NCBI GenBank assembly: GCA_001557505.1
Contig: LSAX01000009.1
Coordinates: 1,054,001 to 1,118,000, forward strand
Length of the DNA stretch: 64,000 nt
Source: Reticulascus tulasneorum
Lineage: Eukaryota > Ascomycota > Sordariomycetes > Glomerellales > Reticulascaceae
Direction of reading: 5' to 3'
Of the stretch, positions 11,940 through 22,586 are shown piece after piece (position 1 is the first letter of the stretch; each line of letters opens with the position of its first letter). A model generated the notes under the pieces. It ran no database searches. It saw only the letters and a list, made by a program, of their open reading frames with translations, and was not told where the DNA came from. Made by a program: the position numbers and the translations under genes.

Positions 11940-13058
11940 ATGAAGCTGCCGAGTCTGGCCCTCTTGGCCCTGGGCCTGCGCATGGCCGATGCCTACTTAG
12001 TGACTCCTCCAGGAACACCTGCACCTGGGGCAAGCTCGGCGTGCAGCAACTGGGTGCAGGACTCTTATAGCTTGACATGCGAAATAATTACCAAGACCTT
12101 CGGCATGACATTGGACCAGTTTAAGTCGTGGGTGAGTCCATGTCAATCTTCCCTTCTGACGTGTGTGGAACTCACTCATTGACTTGCACAGAACCCTAGC
12201 ACTGGCCAGCTTGGCACCGGCTGCAATATGATTCAAGGCCTTTACTACTGTGTCGAGATCAACTACATCAGACTAACGACTCAAGCCATAAGCTTGCCAG
12301 CTTCGACGAGCAGCGTTATAACGACAACAGCGTCGACCTTGCCTGGAAATGGGAGCACCACACCATCCCCTACGCAGGCTGGTATGGTTCGAAATTGCAA
12401 CGAATTTTACTTGGTCGTCGGCGGCGACACGTGTGCCAGCATCGCGTCTGCTAAGGCAATATCTCTGAACAACTTCTACGCATGGAACTCGGCTGTTGGC
12501 ACCACCTGTGGATCTTTGTGGGCCGGCTACTACGTTTGCGTTGGTATCGGCTCTGGCACCCCTGTCACGTCTACTACCTCGTCCACAAGTACGAGAAGCA
12601 CCATTAATGCGGTGACCACACCGACTCCTACACAGGCGGGCATGGATGGAAACTGCAACAGATTCCATTTGGTCGTGAGCGGGGATACTTGCGCCAATAT
12701 CGCATCTGTGCAGGGCATATCCCTCACCGAATTCTATGACTGGAATCCAGCCGTGGGCAACACATGTGCCTCATTATGGGCTAGCTACTACGTCTGCCTG
12801 GGCATTATTGGCTCGACCACAGCGAGGCCCCCGGTGACGCCGTCCGCACGTAACGGGATTGCCACCCCGACGCCGACCCAGTCAGGTATGACTACTTCTT
12901 GCAAGACTTTCCATTTGGTGATGTCCGGCGATACCTGTTTTGATATTGCATCACGCGCTGGGATTCCCCTGACTTCCTTCTATTCTTGGAACCCCGCTGT
13001 TGGAAGTGATTGCGCTTCTCTATGGGGGGCATATTATGTTTGCATTTCGATATTGTGA
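11940..13058 (+). CDS. secreted protein with four LysM domains (LysM effector-like)
   Basis: A 352-residue chitin-binding protein from exons 11940-12131 and 12192-13058 (donor GTGAGT, acceptor CACAG, phase 0). A signal peptide ([18 protein letters not shown]) is followed by LysM domains at about 45-86, 133-182, 219-268 and 301-352. Domains 2-4 are near repeats, each with a GDTC motif, an FYxWN(P/S)AVG core and an SLWxxYYVC end. They are separated by Thr/Ser/Pro linkers ending in [13 protein letters not shown] motifs, which suggests recent internal duplication. There is no catalytic domain. Known LysM effectors bind chitin or chito-oligomers, shielding hyphae or scavenging immune elicitors; in mycoparasites they accompany chitinases. 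Which applies here cannot be told from sequence. Confidence 0.93.
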
Positions 13059-13886
13059 TTTGGATAGATTCTTACACGTAGGTAGGAAGATGGGGAGGTA
13101 TCGTGGATGGGCGAACGCGGTGGGTTCGCCAGTACTGTAGCAGGGGGGACCTACTCAAGCTGGGAAGTGACCCTGGCTCAGCGGCGGCTTCGGAATGTAA
13201 TAAAATTGCTGACGTATCTAATTACATATATCCATTTATGTGCAAGGTTCCTTCGAGTCCGTCTCACCTGAGCCGCTTTAGAAAGGGCGCCGACTACCCT
13301 GCAATTTCGCCTTCGCAGGCTAACCAGCTTGTCCTTCGGGTGCACGCTGTGAAGCACCAGTCGTTACGAGCACTGATGAGCTTGCTTAGAAGAAAGTATT
13401 AATGGGATGAGAGGATAAGTATCGTTAAGGGGGGTGAACAGTTGTAGCTTAACCATTCGTCTCAATCTAGGGAGGGTGGGTTTGGGGAACAACGCAAGAC
13501 TGGGACAAGGATGAAGACGCAATATCTCTGGTATTCTAAACTACCTTATTAATTAAAACTCGAATTGCGGCGGTAACAGGAATATGTTGAATTTAGATAC
13601 AGACTCTATCAGATATTACCCCGACTCCCTGCAGCTAATGATAGTTTCGCAATTTCACAGCCTGGAGCGGCAGGAGGTCATGGACGCATGCTGACACGAG
13701 GACGCAGGTCATTCGCTAGTCACACCGTGGCTCGACGCGATCTGCTTAGAACAGGCTCTGTGCTTGTAGCCACCGTTGCTGCTTTCTTGGGCATATTTGA
13801 TCCCCGCCGCTTTCTGGTCTCAAGAGTTAGCATTTCCGGGTGCAGACTACAAGTGAGTGACCCGACGTGGAGTAGAATGACGGTGA
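13059..13886. other. intergenic between convergent genes
   Basis: 3' flanks of the LysM gene and of the small conserved gene. No domain recognised; the open frame at 13688-14053 is mostly antisense to the small gene. Confidence 0.5.
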
Positions 13887-14393
13887 TTATACTGACCGGG
13901 TGTTGCTCAGGTGTGTTGTTGTCTCCCCGCGAGAGGCATCAACTCTCCGACGGAAGCAATCTGCTAAACCATCGGCAGAGAGTTCCTCCACACCTTGCTT
14001 CTCGGGCGCATCATCAGACGTCGCTCGGTCCCCTCGCACAGGTGACGTGGTGACCCTGAAGCTCGAGCGTAGGCGAGACAATAAAGTGCGGTGGCTGGGC
14101 TGGCACTCGCGCGAGTAGCTTGGCAGAAAGTCATCAAAGACGGTGCTAGAATTGTATGTCGACGATGACGTGGACCGGGTGCTCTTTGTCGAAGAGGGAA
14201 TGGGCAAAATTGCACCGGGTGGATCGCTGACCTTGATCAGCGTGCCGTACCGAGCGCCAGGGGGACCTTCCCAGATGCTGCCGTCGGAATCTTGGTAGGT
14301 GTAGACTTGTTCGTCAGCGTCGTAGCCAATGCGAACCATCCCGTGTGGCAGATTCTCGTCCTGAACGTAGGGTCGCAGGCGTCGGGTGGTCAT
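13887..14393 (-). CDS. small conserved non-secreted protein of the LysM/chitinase locus
   Basis: 168 residues, no signal peptide, no membrane segment. The ATG at 14393 was chosen because a likely acceptor (CTTACAG) and non-conserved sequence precede it. The N-terminal half is a compact, conserved-looking module with a GYDADEQVYTYQDSDGS stretch followed by WEGPPGARYG. This resembles a short beta-sheet module rich in Tyr, Asp and Trp, and I recall similar proteins beside fungal chitinase/LysM genes. The second half is Ser/Thr/Arg-rich and low complexity. Function unknown. It is convergent with the LysM gene and divergent from the Cys-rich secreted protein. A further 5' exon upstream of the TTACAG cannot be excluded. 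Confidence 0.65.
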   Translation of the reverse strand: MTTRRLRPYVQDENLPHGMVRIGYDADEQVYTYQDSDGSIWEGPPGARYGTLIKVSDPPGAILPIPSSTKSTRSTSSSTYNSSTVFDDFLPSYSRECQPSHRTLLSRLRSSFRVTTSPVRGDRATSDDAPEKQGVEELSADGLADCFRRRVDASRGETTTHLSNTRSV

Positions 14394-15541
14394 GGCGGCG
14401 ATCTGGCTACTGTAAGATGCCGAGTAATGAGTTGAAGGACGGGGCCAACAAAGCAAAATGCAGTTGGAATCTTTGGGTCTTTTAGGCGAGTGGTTGCAAT
14501 ATCACCAAGATCCTGTCACATTTCCGAATGCCACAATCGGATTCTTATTGGAAAGGACATCACTCGGGTCGGCGGGCATGAGTTCCCGTGGATGCCTGGA
14601 TAATAGTACCATAGCGTGTGGTACTTGAGGACAAGATGGCACGATATAACGATATTTCACCTTTCATTGGAGATTTCCGAGTCTCCACTTGCCGAGCGTG
14701 CGGCTTTTTGGTCCCAGTTCAAGGCGGATGTGATTGGCATCGCGGTGCCGCTCGCGTCCTCGTCTCCAAGCCACCGGTACTCTTAACAGGGTTACTAAGT
14801 ACGGCCATGCCGTCTCTCGGCATTCGCTATAGCCAACCACAGCACACACACGACAATTCCAAATATTCTTGCTCAAAATAATCTCCGATTTCTTACAATT
14901 CTACCAAGTATACACCCTTGCCGGCTCTATGGAAGTTGGCGCGTGCCTACGAAAGGACCGAGAACATTCAGCCGAAGCTCATATAGTGCCTTCTCCTTTC
15001 CACATAACATGGCCGGTTGTGCAAGGCATTCACAACGGTGTCCTAATCTCTTCACGGCAGTAAATTATTCCTCTCTCATGCATCAGTCAACCCGTGCGCG
15101 GGGCAGGGCGGCGCGAATGTTGCGATTCTCTGACGACCAACAAATTAACGGCCAAGAAAATTAACGACCAACAAATTGACGGCCAACAGAATTATGACTG
15201 GCAGATCCATAACTTCACTTGAACCAAGCTGGGATATGGGGTTCGGTGGAAAAAGATGAACAGACAAACGGAGTCGGCGTTGGGCTGGGTCTTGTAGAGT
15301 CTAGTTAATGTTCAATTCAAATACTGAGGAAAACAAAGTCGGCGTTGCGCAGGGCCTATAAAGCTGACTGGAAGTCTCACTGCGTTAGAAGATATGAAAT
15401 TGGTCGGTCATAAAAAACCTTTCGTACCAAAAGCGTACATGGTTTATACTTTATTTGATTTTTACTTTCTATTCTGCTAGGGATATTCACTGACGACATT
15501 TCAGACCTACGGCATTGGACCTACTTACCATTATCACATAT
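14394..15541. promoter_or_regulatory. shared divergent promoter between small conserved gene and Cys-rich secreted gene
   Basis: 1.1 kb without a supported gene. It contains the short tandem repeat listed separately. Open frames at 14618-14881 and 14869-15164 show no domain. Confidence 0.4.
15134..15194. repeat. two-copy 31-bp tandem repeat
   Basis: Two imperfect copies (15134-15164 and 15165-15194) of CGACCAACAAATTRACGGCC plus an AAT-rich tail. Each copy is built from two related half units. It lies about 350 bp upstream of the Cys-rich secreted gene, so it could be regulatory or slippage. Confidence 0.6.
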
Positions 15542-16723
15542 ATGGCCTCCAAAGCTTGCATTGCGGCCATGCTGGTCCTCTCTTTGACTTCGGTTCGTGC
15601 CCATCTGCAATGACTTGATACAGAGGCTCTCAAGTAAAACAAGTGCTAACAAGGACTCACATCGCAAAAGCTCTCTGCTCGAGCAGCAGTCTCCCAGCAT
15701 TATTCATCCTTTGCACAACGGGATCTTGCCGTCGATAATGGCTATGACATGAAGTGGAACGGGACCATTTTTCCGACCGGTGAACAGACCGTTCTCTGGG
15801 GAACTGCAGAGGTAATCCTGCGCCAACCCTCCACTTTTCTCTTCCTCCTATCAACCCCAGCCCCAGAACTTATACTCGTATCTGATGCAAGACTTGCACG
15901 ACTATTTCTTCAGCATACTAGTTCTACAGTGCCCCTAACTTTCCAGATTTGAATGCACTCGTCGCGGCACATTTCCTAATCCTCAAGCTAGAAAGTGAAT
16001 AAGATACAGCAGAGACCTTTATCTTTTTCGACTGGATGACAAGAACGCTAACAAACGAAAATTAGGATATTTATGAATATATCCTCTCGGTCAATCCTGA
16101 CTACGTTGCAGAAAGTGCAAGTGACGCTGATAAGTTGGAAGTGCGCACAACCTCCAGACTCACGTCTCGAGATGTCTCTTGCGCGGCTATGGCTACTGGG
16201 AAGAGAGCCCATGTCAACGTTAGTTACCCTCTTCAAAATTCTATGGTGGGCACAAGAGCAATATTAATCGGAGACTTATTAGAATGCATTTAAGTACCTT
16301 AATGGCCTCGGCGGGACCTGTGGTTCGCCGGCGAGATCCTGCCGCCGGATGACGTGCCAAGATACCACCGGCAGCTACTTCTGCAGCGTAAGTCTTCAAG
16401 TTCTTGAGACTCAATGTTACATTCTTGTTCCGAGGCGAGGTTGCAGCCGTTTGCGAGTGATTTTAGAACAGAGCTGATGCGCTTGAGATAAATAGGAGGC
16501 TGACTACGAGGTGTCACGCGCTTGCCGTACGATCTCGTTATACGTTAGGGAGATCTCGAACAGGTGTTGCCTGGGGCCATCTGGCGATGGTCTGTCTGGT
16601 AATTGGTACGTCGATAACTTAAGCATATGGGCTGGTTACGCGAACTGCAGGCATCCGTCGACAAACTACCCGACCACCTACGGTTATCCGGGCGGTTTGG
16701 TCAATGGATACTGCAGTGTCTAA
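15542..16723 (+). CDS. small secreted cysteine-rich protein, five exons
   Basis: 221 residues from exons 15542-15592, 15671-15811, 16066-16218, 16295-16387 and 16496-16723; all are phase 0 with GT..AG borders, and intron 2 carries a perfect GCTAAC branch site. A signal peptide (MASKACIAAMLVLSLTS) precedes a mature protein with ten cysteines. Recognisable blocks are YLNGLGGTC, a CRRMTC run, and an ISNRCC stretch. This spacing recalls a widespread family of small fungal secreted proteins with a GGxC..CGRISC-like core, but the match is from memory and weak. No catalytic motif is seen. Its position in a chitinase/LysM locus makes it an effector or antimicrobial candidate (inference). The last acceptor could also be three bases downstream. 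Confidence 0.75.
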
Positions 16724-17452
16724 TGCAACCATTATCAGTGGTGCCCATTATGCCCCTGGGAAGTTGGAATGGATTCATCTTGGGTTTGCCCTTTTTTTGA
16801 ACAGAACAATCGGGCTTTAGGTATCTATCTTTTTGTAGCGCCGGTGCTTTCATGAGCTGTAACCAAACGTGAGTCCACCGGAATGCGGTCAAGTTACCCA
16901 GATGGATTGGCGGCTGAGGAATCCGAGAATGGGCTTGAATGATCATAACTGGCTGCCGGATGGAGAACTGCCTGCGGGGACACGATTCGCAATAACGATT
17001 GTTTCGATAACGATGTACTCTAATGGGGTGTGGAAATTGCGTTGCAGTATTTCTTTCCCTTGACGGCTCACTATGAAGGTAATATTGTCTTCCTTCATTT
17101 GGCGGCATTCGTTAGTAATATATGATCATCCTATATAAATGTCGAACTGTATAGGAAAGCCGGATCTTAATTGATCTTGTGTGTGTCTATCTTGTGTGGG
17201 AAGGCTGCTTCTATGGCGCTGTTTAAACCACGTGTTGTACTTGACAGCCTTGCATTTATCGAGGAATGCACGAGGCCGTGCAGTGAAGCTTGTGGATTTG
17301 CAGCAATGGAGAGTGATGCTGGGATTCGAATGCAGAATGCCAAACTGGTAACAGTCCTGTCCATCGTCACATATTTATAGCTCGAGAGGTCCTTGTAGCC
17401 CGCACCGACGAAGTGCACCAGGCCATGCCAGGCCGCTGCACTTCTCTACATC
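16724..17452. other. intergenic, no gene recognised
   Basis: 3' flank of the Cys-rich gene; only short shadow frames are present. Confidence 0.5.
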
Positions 17453-17990
17453 TCACTGGCCTCGCGGTAGGCATCCTCGTCGCTCGGCTTGCGGAGAACC
17501 GAGCGGAAAAGCTAAAATGCGGGCTCTCTGCCACAACATGTCGCACATTCTGTCGATTTCGGTGAGGGAGTCAAAGTCGAGCCGGGGAGCCGCGTTGGAT
17601 GCGTCGTGCGCGAACAGCTCTTTGAGCAGGCTCTGCTGAGCATCAACGGTGGTACACTTGTCGTACGACCTTTTAATGTCCATCCACGCGTACTTGAGAA
17701 GCGAATTTCTAGTCTCCTCCGTAGCGCCACCGTCGACGGGAACCCAACCGGTCTCTCGATCTTATGGGAGTATGTGGGAGTAGAGACAGGTTATCACGAG
17801 CGTCAGGGCATCCAGACCGGACGCGTCAGAATGGCCCGCGCCAGGCGCCACGCCTTGAGCCTTCGGGCCGAATCTCTGAAGAAGGTAGGCTTGTCGAAAT
17901 GCCCCGTAGATATTCCATGTCTGTGATGAGTGTGGCGGTTGTGTGGTCTAGAAAGTCGAGAATCGGACTTTTTCGTAGCTGTTATCAATA
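17453..17990 (-). pseudogene. probable remnant of the 3' end of an unidentified gene
   Basis: One minus-strand frame reads coherently across the stretch: a TWNIYGAFRQAYLLQRFG segment, then ASGLDALTLVITCLYSHILP, a TAA, then DRETGWVPVDGGATEE and a charged helical tail with WMDIKRSYDKC. It is interrupted by the TAA before DRETGW and by a TAG further upstream, and no start is seen. It could be a spliced 3' exon pair or a decayed gene. I do not recognise the family. Confidence 0.35.
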
Positions 17991-18087
17991 TGGTTGCGTT
18001 GTGAGCGAGACGATTACATATTGACTTGGGCCCGCGACGGCGCGTTTCTTCTTACGTTGCCCATAGGACCCTGCAAATTTACATGGC

Positions 18088-20275
18088 ATGACACGGGATA
18101 TTACTGAAAAAGGAGAATTACAAACGCAGGACACTGTGCAACACAGGGAACGTTATACGGCAGCAGGACGCCTTGTGGCACTCACAGTCTCGGTGTGCAA
18201 CTTCATTCTCGGCTCAACAGCAGCAACAGACCGGCCCAATATTGTCTTCATCCTCACTGAAGATCAGGCTGCCAAACTTGGGAGCATGGACTACATGCCA
18301 CTGGTCAAGAAGCATCTTGCAGAGAAATGCACAGCTTTCAATCGTCATTTACTGCACTGTCTCGCTATGTTGCCCATCACGTGTGAGCATCTGGACCGGC
18401 AAATCAGCACCTAACCATAATGTCACAAGCGTTGATGAGCCCCATGGTAACCTGAAATCCGAGTTCGAGTATTTGCAACAGCAGAGCTAACGAAGAGAAC
18501 CTCAACAGGCGGCTATCCTAAGTTTATCGACCAAGCCCTCAATGATATCTCCCCGTCTGGCTGCAGGAGGCAGGCTACGCTACATATTACTTTGGGAAAC
18601 TTTAAATTTCCAGAATCTTTTGAACTACTTTAATACATCCGCCAAAGGCTGGACAGGGTCGGTATATCACCTCCCCTTATCCGCTAGCCACGATAGGAGT
18701 TTCTTCTTGATCCATTTACCTATAATTACCTGAACCCGTGGTTCGTACGGAATAAAGGGCAGCCAAAGTCATATACTGGCCAGTACTCTACAGACCTTGT
18801 AGGAGTAAAAGCCCTCGGCTTCCTCGACGACGCAATCAAACCTGTCGACGAAGAGCCTTTTTTCATAGCCATTGCCCGGATCGGTCCCCACGCCCAGGTT
18901 TATGTCAGCCTTGAAATAAACGGCCAAATACTGAAGGCTAACCAACTCAACGAGAGTTGGCTTGACTACATAAAACACATTCCCTCCAATGTCGGCATCA
19001 AGAACTTCTCCCCACCGGTAGTACCCGCAGCAAGGCATGCAAACCTTTTCCCTGAAGCACAAGTCCCAGGACACCTAACTTCAAGCCAGACAGCGTATTT
19101 CATGTGTTCTTCGGATTGGTACGGGCTAGTCGTCTGAGATTGTGCTCCTGAAATGGATGACTTGTGTTTGCGGCGTTATAATAAGGGCGAAACGTGTGCC
19201 CCGTTTGCCATGTAAGGACTGACTGACCCATCACTAGCCCTCCGGCGCCAACTAGGTCACCAGACTCCCGCAACTGTCCGCCGCAAACGTTGACTACAAC
19301 GAAGAATGGCATCGCGATCGCATTCGATCGCATCAATCCGTCGACGAAATGGTCGACCAAGCGATCAAGAAGCTAGAATCTTCGGGACTACTTAAAAATA
19401 CTTACGCCTTCTACTCTACAGACAACGGATATCAGATTAGCCAACATTGAATGCCTCCTGGAAGGAGTTGTCCCTATGAGGCGGATCTCAACGTCCCTCT
19501 AGTGGTGCGCGGACCTGGCATTGCTAGCGGAGCAAGCATAGACGCGCCGACAGCGCATGTCGATCTTTCTCCAACGTTCCTCAGCGTTCTGGGAATAAAA
19601 GCGAGGCCTAATTTCGATGGTGCGCCGATTCCTTTGAAGAAATCATGTGCAGCCAAGTTGCCGAGGGAGCATGTGCAGGTGGAGTTCTGGAGCTAACAAA
19701 CCCGAACGAAGATAACATCCGTAAGCCTAGAATCGCCACTTGGACTTCTGCAGTTCTGACAAGGCTTGAATCAATCTAGCGTCGACGGTTAACGATACAT
19801 ACAAATCGGTTCGCGTCATCAGCGAGGACTATGATTTGGCTTATACCGTGTGGTGTGCTGGAGCTCACGAGCTCTATGATATGAAAGTGAGTTACAAGCC
19901 TGCCCGCAGCAGAGAGTCAGATACTAACGGTCCCCGCCTTAGACCGATCCAAACCAGAGGCTTAACTTATATGGATCTAATTCAACCACTCAACTTCTTG
20001 GTGTTCCCACAAATCAGCTGGTCAACAGGCTCGACGGCCTACTGTTCGTCCTGAAGACATGCGTGGGCTCCACCTGCCGCGACCCATGGGAAGCGCTCCT
20101 CGCCGGTAAGGGAGTGAACTCTCTTGCTGGCGCCATTAATACAGAGTATGATGCCTTATTTGCCGAATTACCTAGGGTTTCGTATTCAGTCTGTCTGGAC
20201 TACTACTCGCTGGATGCCGAGACACCATTATTTGGTTCTGACACACGAAGTATACGTCGGGGATTACGATTCTGA
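18088..20275 (+). pseudogene. arylsulfatase-like gene, disrupted by frameshifts and stops
   Basis: Successive pieces match fungal sulfatases in order. First comes a hydrophobic leader and RPNIVFILTEDQ, then CCPSRVSIWTGK (the CxPSR site where the Cys becomes formylglycine) in a shifted frame. LNYFNTSAKGWTGS, FLLDPFTYNYLNPWFVR and STDNGYQISQH follow, then LVVRGPGIASG, and finally an exon with TYKSVRVISEDY and HELYDMK. Breaks: a one-base shift near 18341-18360, another near 18546, loss of similarity and a stop around 19137, a TGA at 19448-19450 where the family has Arg (QHRxxPG), and a shift near 19690. The active-site Cys codon survives, but no intact reading frame can be made by splicing. In life the family releases sulfate from aryl or polysaccharide sulfates. 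Confidence 0.87.
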
Positions 20276-20791
20276 TCAGTCGTACACATTACGTGACTTG
20301 GGGTTCTGAGGGCGTCGTCGGCTTCTAGGATGCTTAGGTCCTCATACTATTAGATCATTGCCACGAACAATCTACAATGCCTTTCAACGTGTGGACGTCT
20401 AGCGTAGGAACAAGTCGAGTAGACCCTTCACGCTCTCTTTTCCCCCTAGGAGGTATAGCATGATGTGACTTCGTCAATGTATTTGCTTAGCTTGACTACA
20501 AGGAGCCGCCACCGACGCATGAGCCTACAGTTTGCCAGTACATGTCTGCATAAGCACCTGCAGCCGGCCTTCCACTGGGTCACTCCGGGAGATGCTAGCC
20601 GGTAGAGCTGGTGGGGACGGAAAACTCAGCCGGTAAGCCTTACTATATCCTTACTTCGGGAGAGTGTGCGAGATAAACGGTTGGCGGGCAAATATCATGC
20701 ATCTCTCAGGGGTGATATAATAAGGACCAGCCTCTTTATGAGGCCGCCACTCAACTCATCGACACTGTCAATCATACCGATTTCTTTGACT
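20276..20791. other. intergenic, no gene recognised
   Basis: Holds the 3' flanks of the sulfatase relic and of the convergent Zn2Cys6 gene. Nothing else seen. Confidence 0.5.
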
Positions 20792-22586
20792 TTACATGAA
20801 CTGCTGCGCCTCACCCGTAAGGCCCCACAGTTGAACTGGGAGTTTCATGATCCACTGTAGTTGAGCATCTGCTGTCGCTTTGGTGAATCCCATCTGCTTC
20901 CGGAGAAACTTTCTCATCTTTCGAACCCATTCTTGCCTTCCAGAGAGATCTATGCCTTCGATCGTGACCTGGATCAAACAATGACTCAAAGCTGACAGAG
21001 GTTGTAGTAGGGCGTAGCCGTGGTAACTTCGGAGCTCCTCCACAGTTTGGGGTCGCGATTTGTCTTCCGGCGAGCCGGTGAGAGGTGCTAAACACGTCTC
21101 ACACAAGCGATCGATCAAGGACAAGAAGTTGAACTCGACCTCCTTTGGGCTAATAAAGGGAGGGACCGTGGCCAGCGGTGCTCGTTGAAGGCATTCAATC
21201 GTGTGGAGAAGGGCGTGGTTAAGGATCAATCGAGCAACCCAGCAGAACTTCCACAGCGTCCCGGTGAAGTGTGACGGATATGCATGCGAGCCCTGGGGAA
21301 CCCATTTCCCTTCAAGCAGTGGCCACATCCATTCTGGGCTAGATTCCTTCGATACTTGGGTTACTGTGTATGAGCAGAGCGAGGGCGCCCGTCGTGACCA
21401 ATCTTCTAGGCTTTTGTCCAGTTTCACAGCCGCACCAGCGATCCTACACAACTCATCCGGCGATGAGCTGGTATTAAAATTCTCAAAGGCGATTCTCCAC
21501 TCCGAACAGAGAATAGCAGCCTGATAAACGAGCTCTGATTCCAGATACACGTGCTTGAGATCGCTGCGGCAAAACAGCTCTCTCACTTGAAGGGGAAGTG
21601 CCGGTCGTATGCCCCTCAGTAGACTTCGGTGTAGCTGTAAATGGTAAGCTGTGAAATCTTCATGAAACGAATGCCTTACCATCTGGCCGAATACCATTGC
21701 CACAATCCCAGGCTCTATTTTTGAATTTTCGGGATTCAAATATCGCATACTCAGCAGCATTATAGCACCACTCATGTGTGCGCTCCAGGAACCCTTGAGC
21801 CAGACCGCATGGTCCATCACTGTCTAACCGAGGCTATTAGTGGGCGAAGAGAAACTCCACAGTGGGATGTTCTTACTTCGTACATGCCAAGCAGGAAAGT
21901 TGACACCATAATGTCGTCGGTCGGAGGTGTGTCTGGGCTTGCCCCGATCGCATCCTTCAGCAGATGAAGGGCTTTCCCGCAAAGGTCGACTGCTTTTCCG
22001 TGAGCAATGGCGCAGCCGAACCTTCGTCCAAAGCTCGCCTGCGCGAGCGCATTCACCGATGTTACCAGAACACTTGCCGGTGGTGATTTTCTGTACATGG
22101 CGGGGAGGAACTCCATCCATGATTGGTCAAAGCCGTGGCCGTGGTTGCTCATGGAAACCCAGTCATAGAAGAACCTGTCAATGATGCCACGCTCCTGGGT
22201 GCCAGGGCCGGATGGCATCAAGACCAGTGTAGCGACATGCCTGCCAGGTGCGTCTCTAGCGGAGGCATGTTGACCACTTACACGGCCGTGCGGCCCATTG
22301 TCAGTCTTGCTCGTCTGCTCCACACTTTCCTCTGTTGCCGGTTCTTGGGATTTCTCGGCCGGGTTATAACTTTGGTTGCGCCATGTGCGTTCAAATTCGT
22401 CGCGATACTTGCATTCTTCGAACCCAATCTTTGTGCAGCGGCCGCAGATCGGTTTAGTCTCGTCACACTATACGAGTCAACATCTCATACTTTGAAAAGC
22501 GCAGCCGACCAATAACGAACCCTGAGCTTCCTAGACCGACACTTATTGCAGCCAGCGCTGGGTAACCCTCGGGACCTGTATGCCAT
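20792..22586 (-). CDS. Zn2Cys6 transcription factor
   Basis: 562 residues from exons 22586-22521, 22467-21877 and 21823-20792 (phase 0 throughout). Exon 1 encodes the first half of the zinc cluster (GCNKCRSRKLR) and exon 2 the second (CDETKPICGRCTKIGFEEC), together the complete C-x2-C-x6-C-x6-C-x2-C-x7-C pattern that binds two zinc ions and DNA. A long middle and C-terminal region resembles the fungal-specific regulatory domain (a DRFFYDWVSMS and LAQASFGRRF type). A GTAAGT at the end of GPHGR lies inside exon 2 but no in-frame acceptor fits, so I left it unspliced. The target pathway is unknown; the nearest gene is the GH30 xylanase, same strand, about 1.5 kb upstream. Confidence 0.85.
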
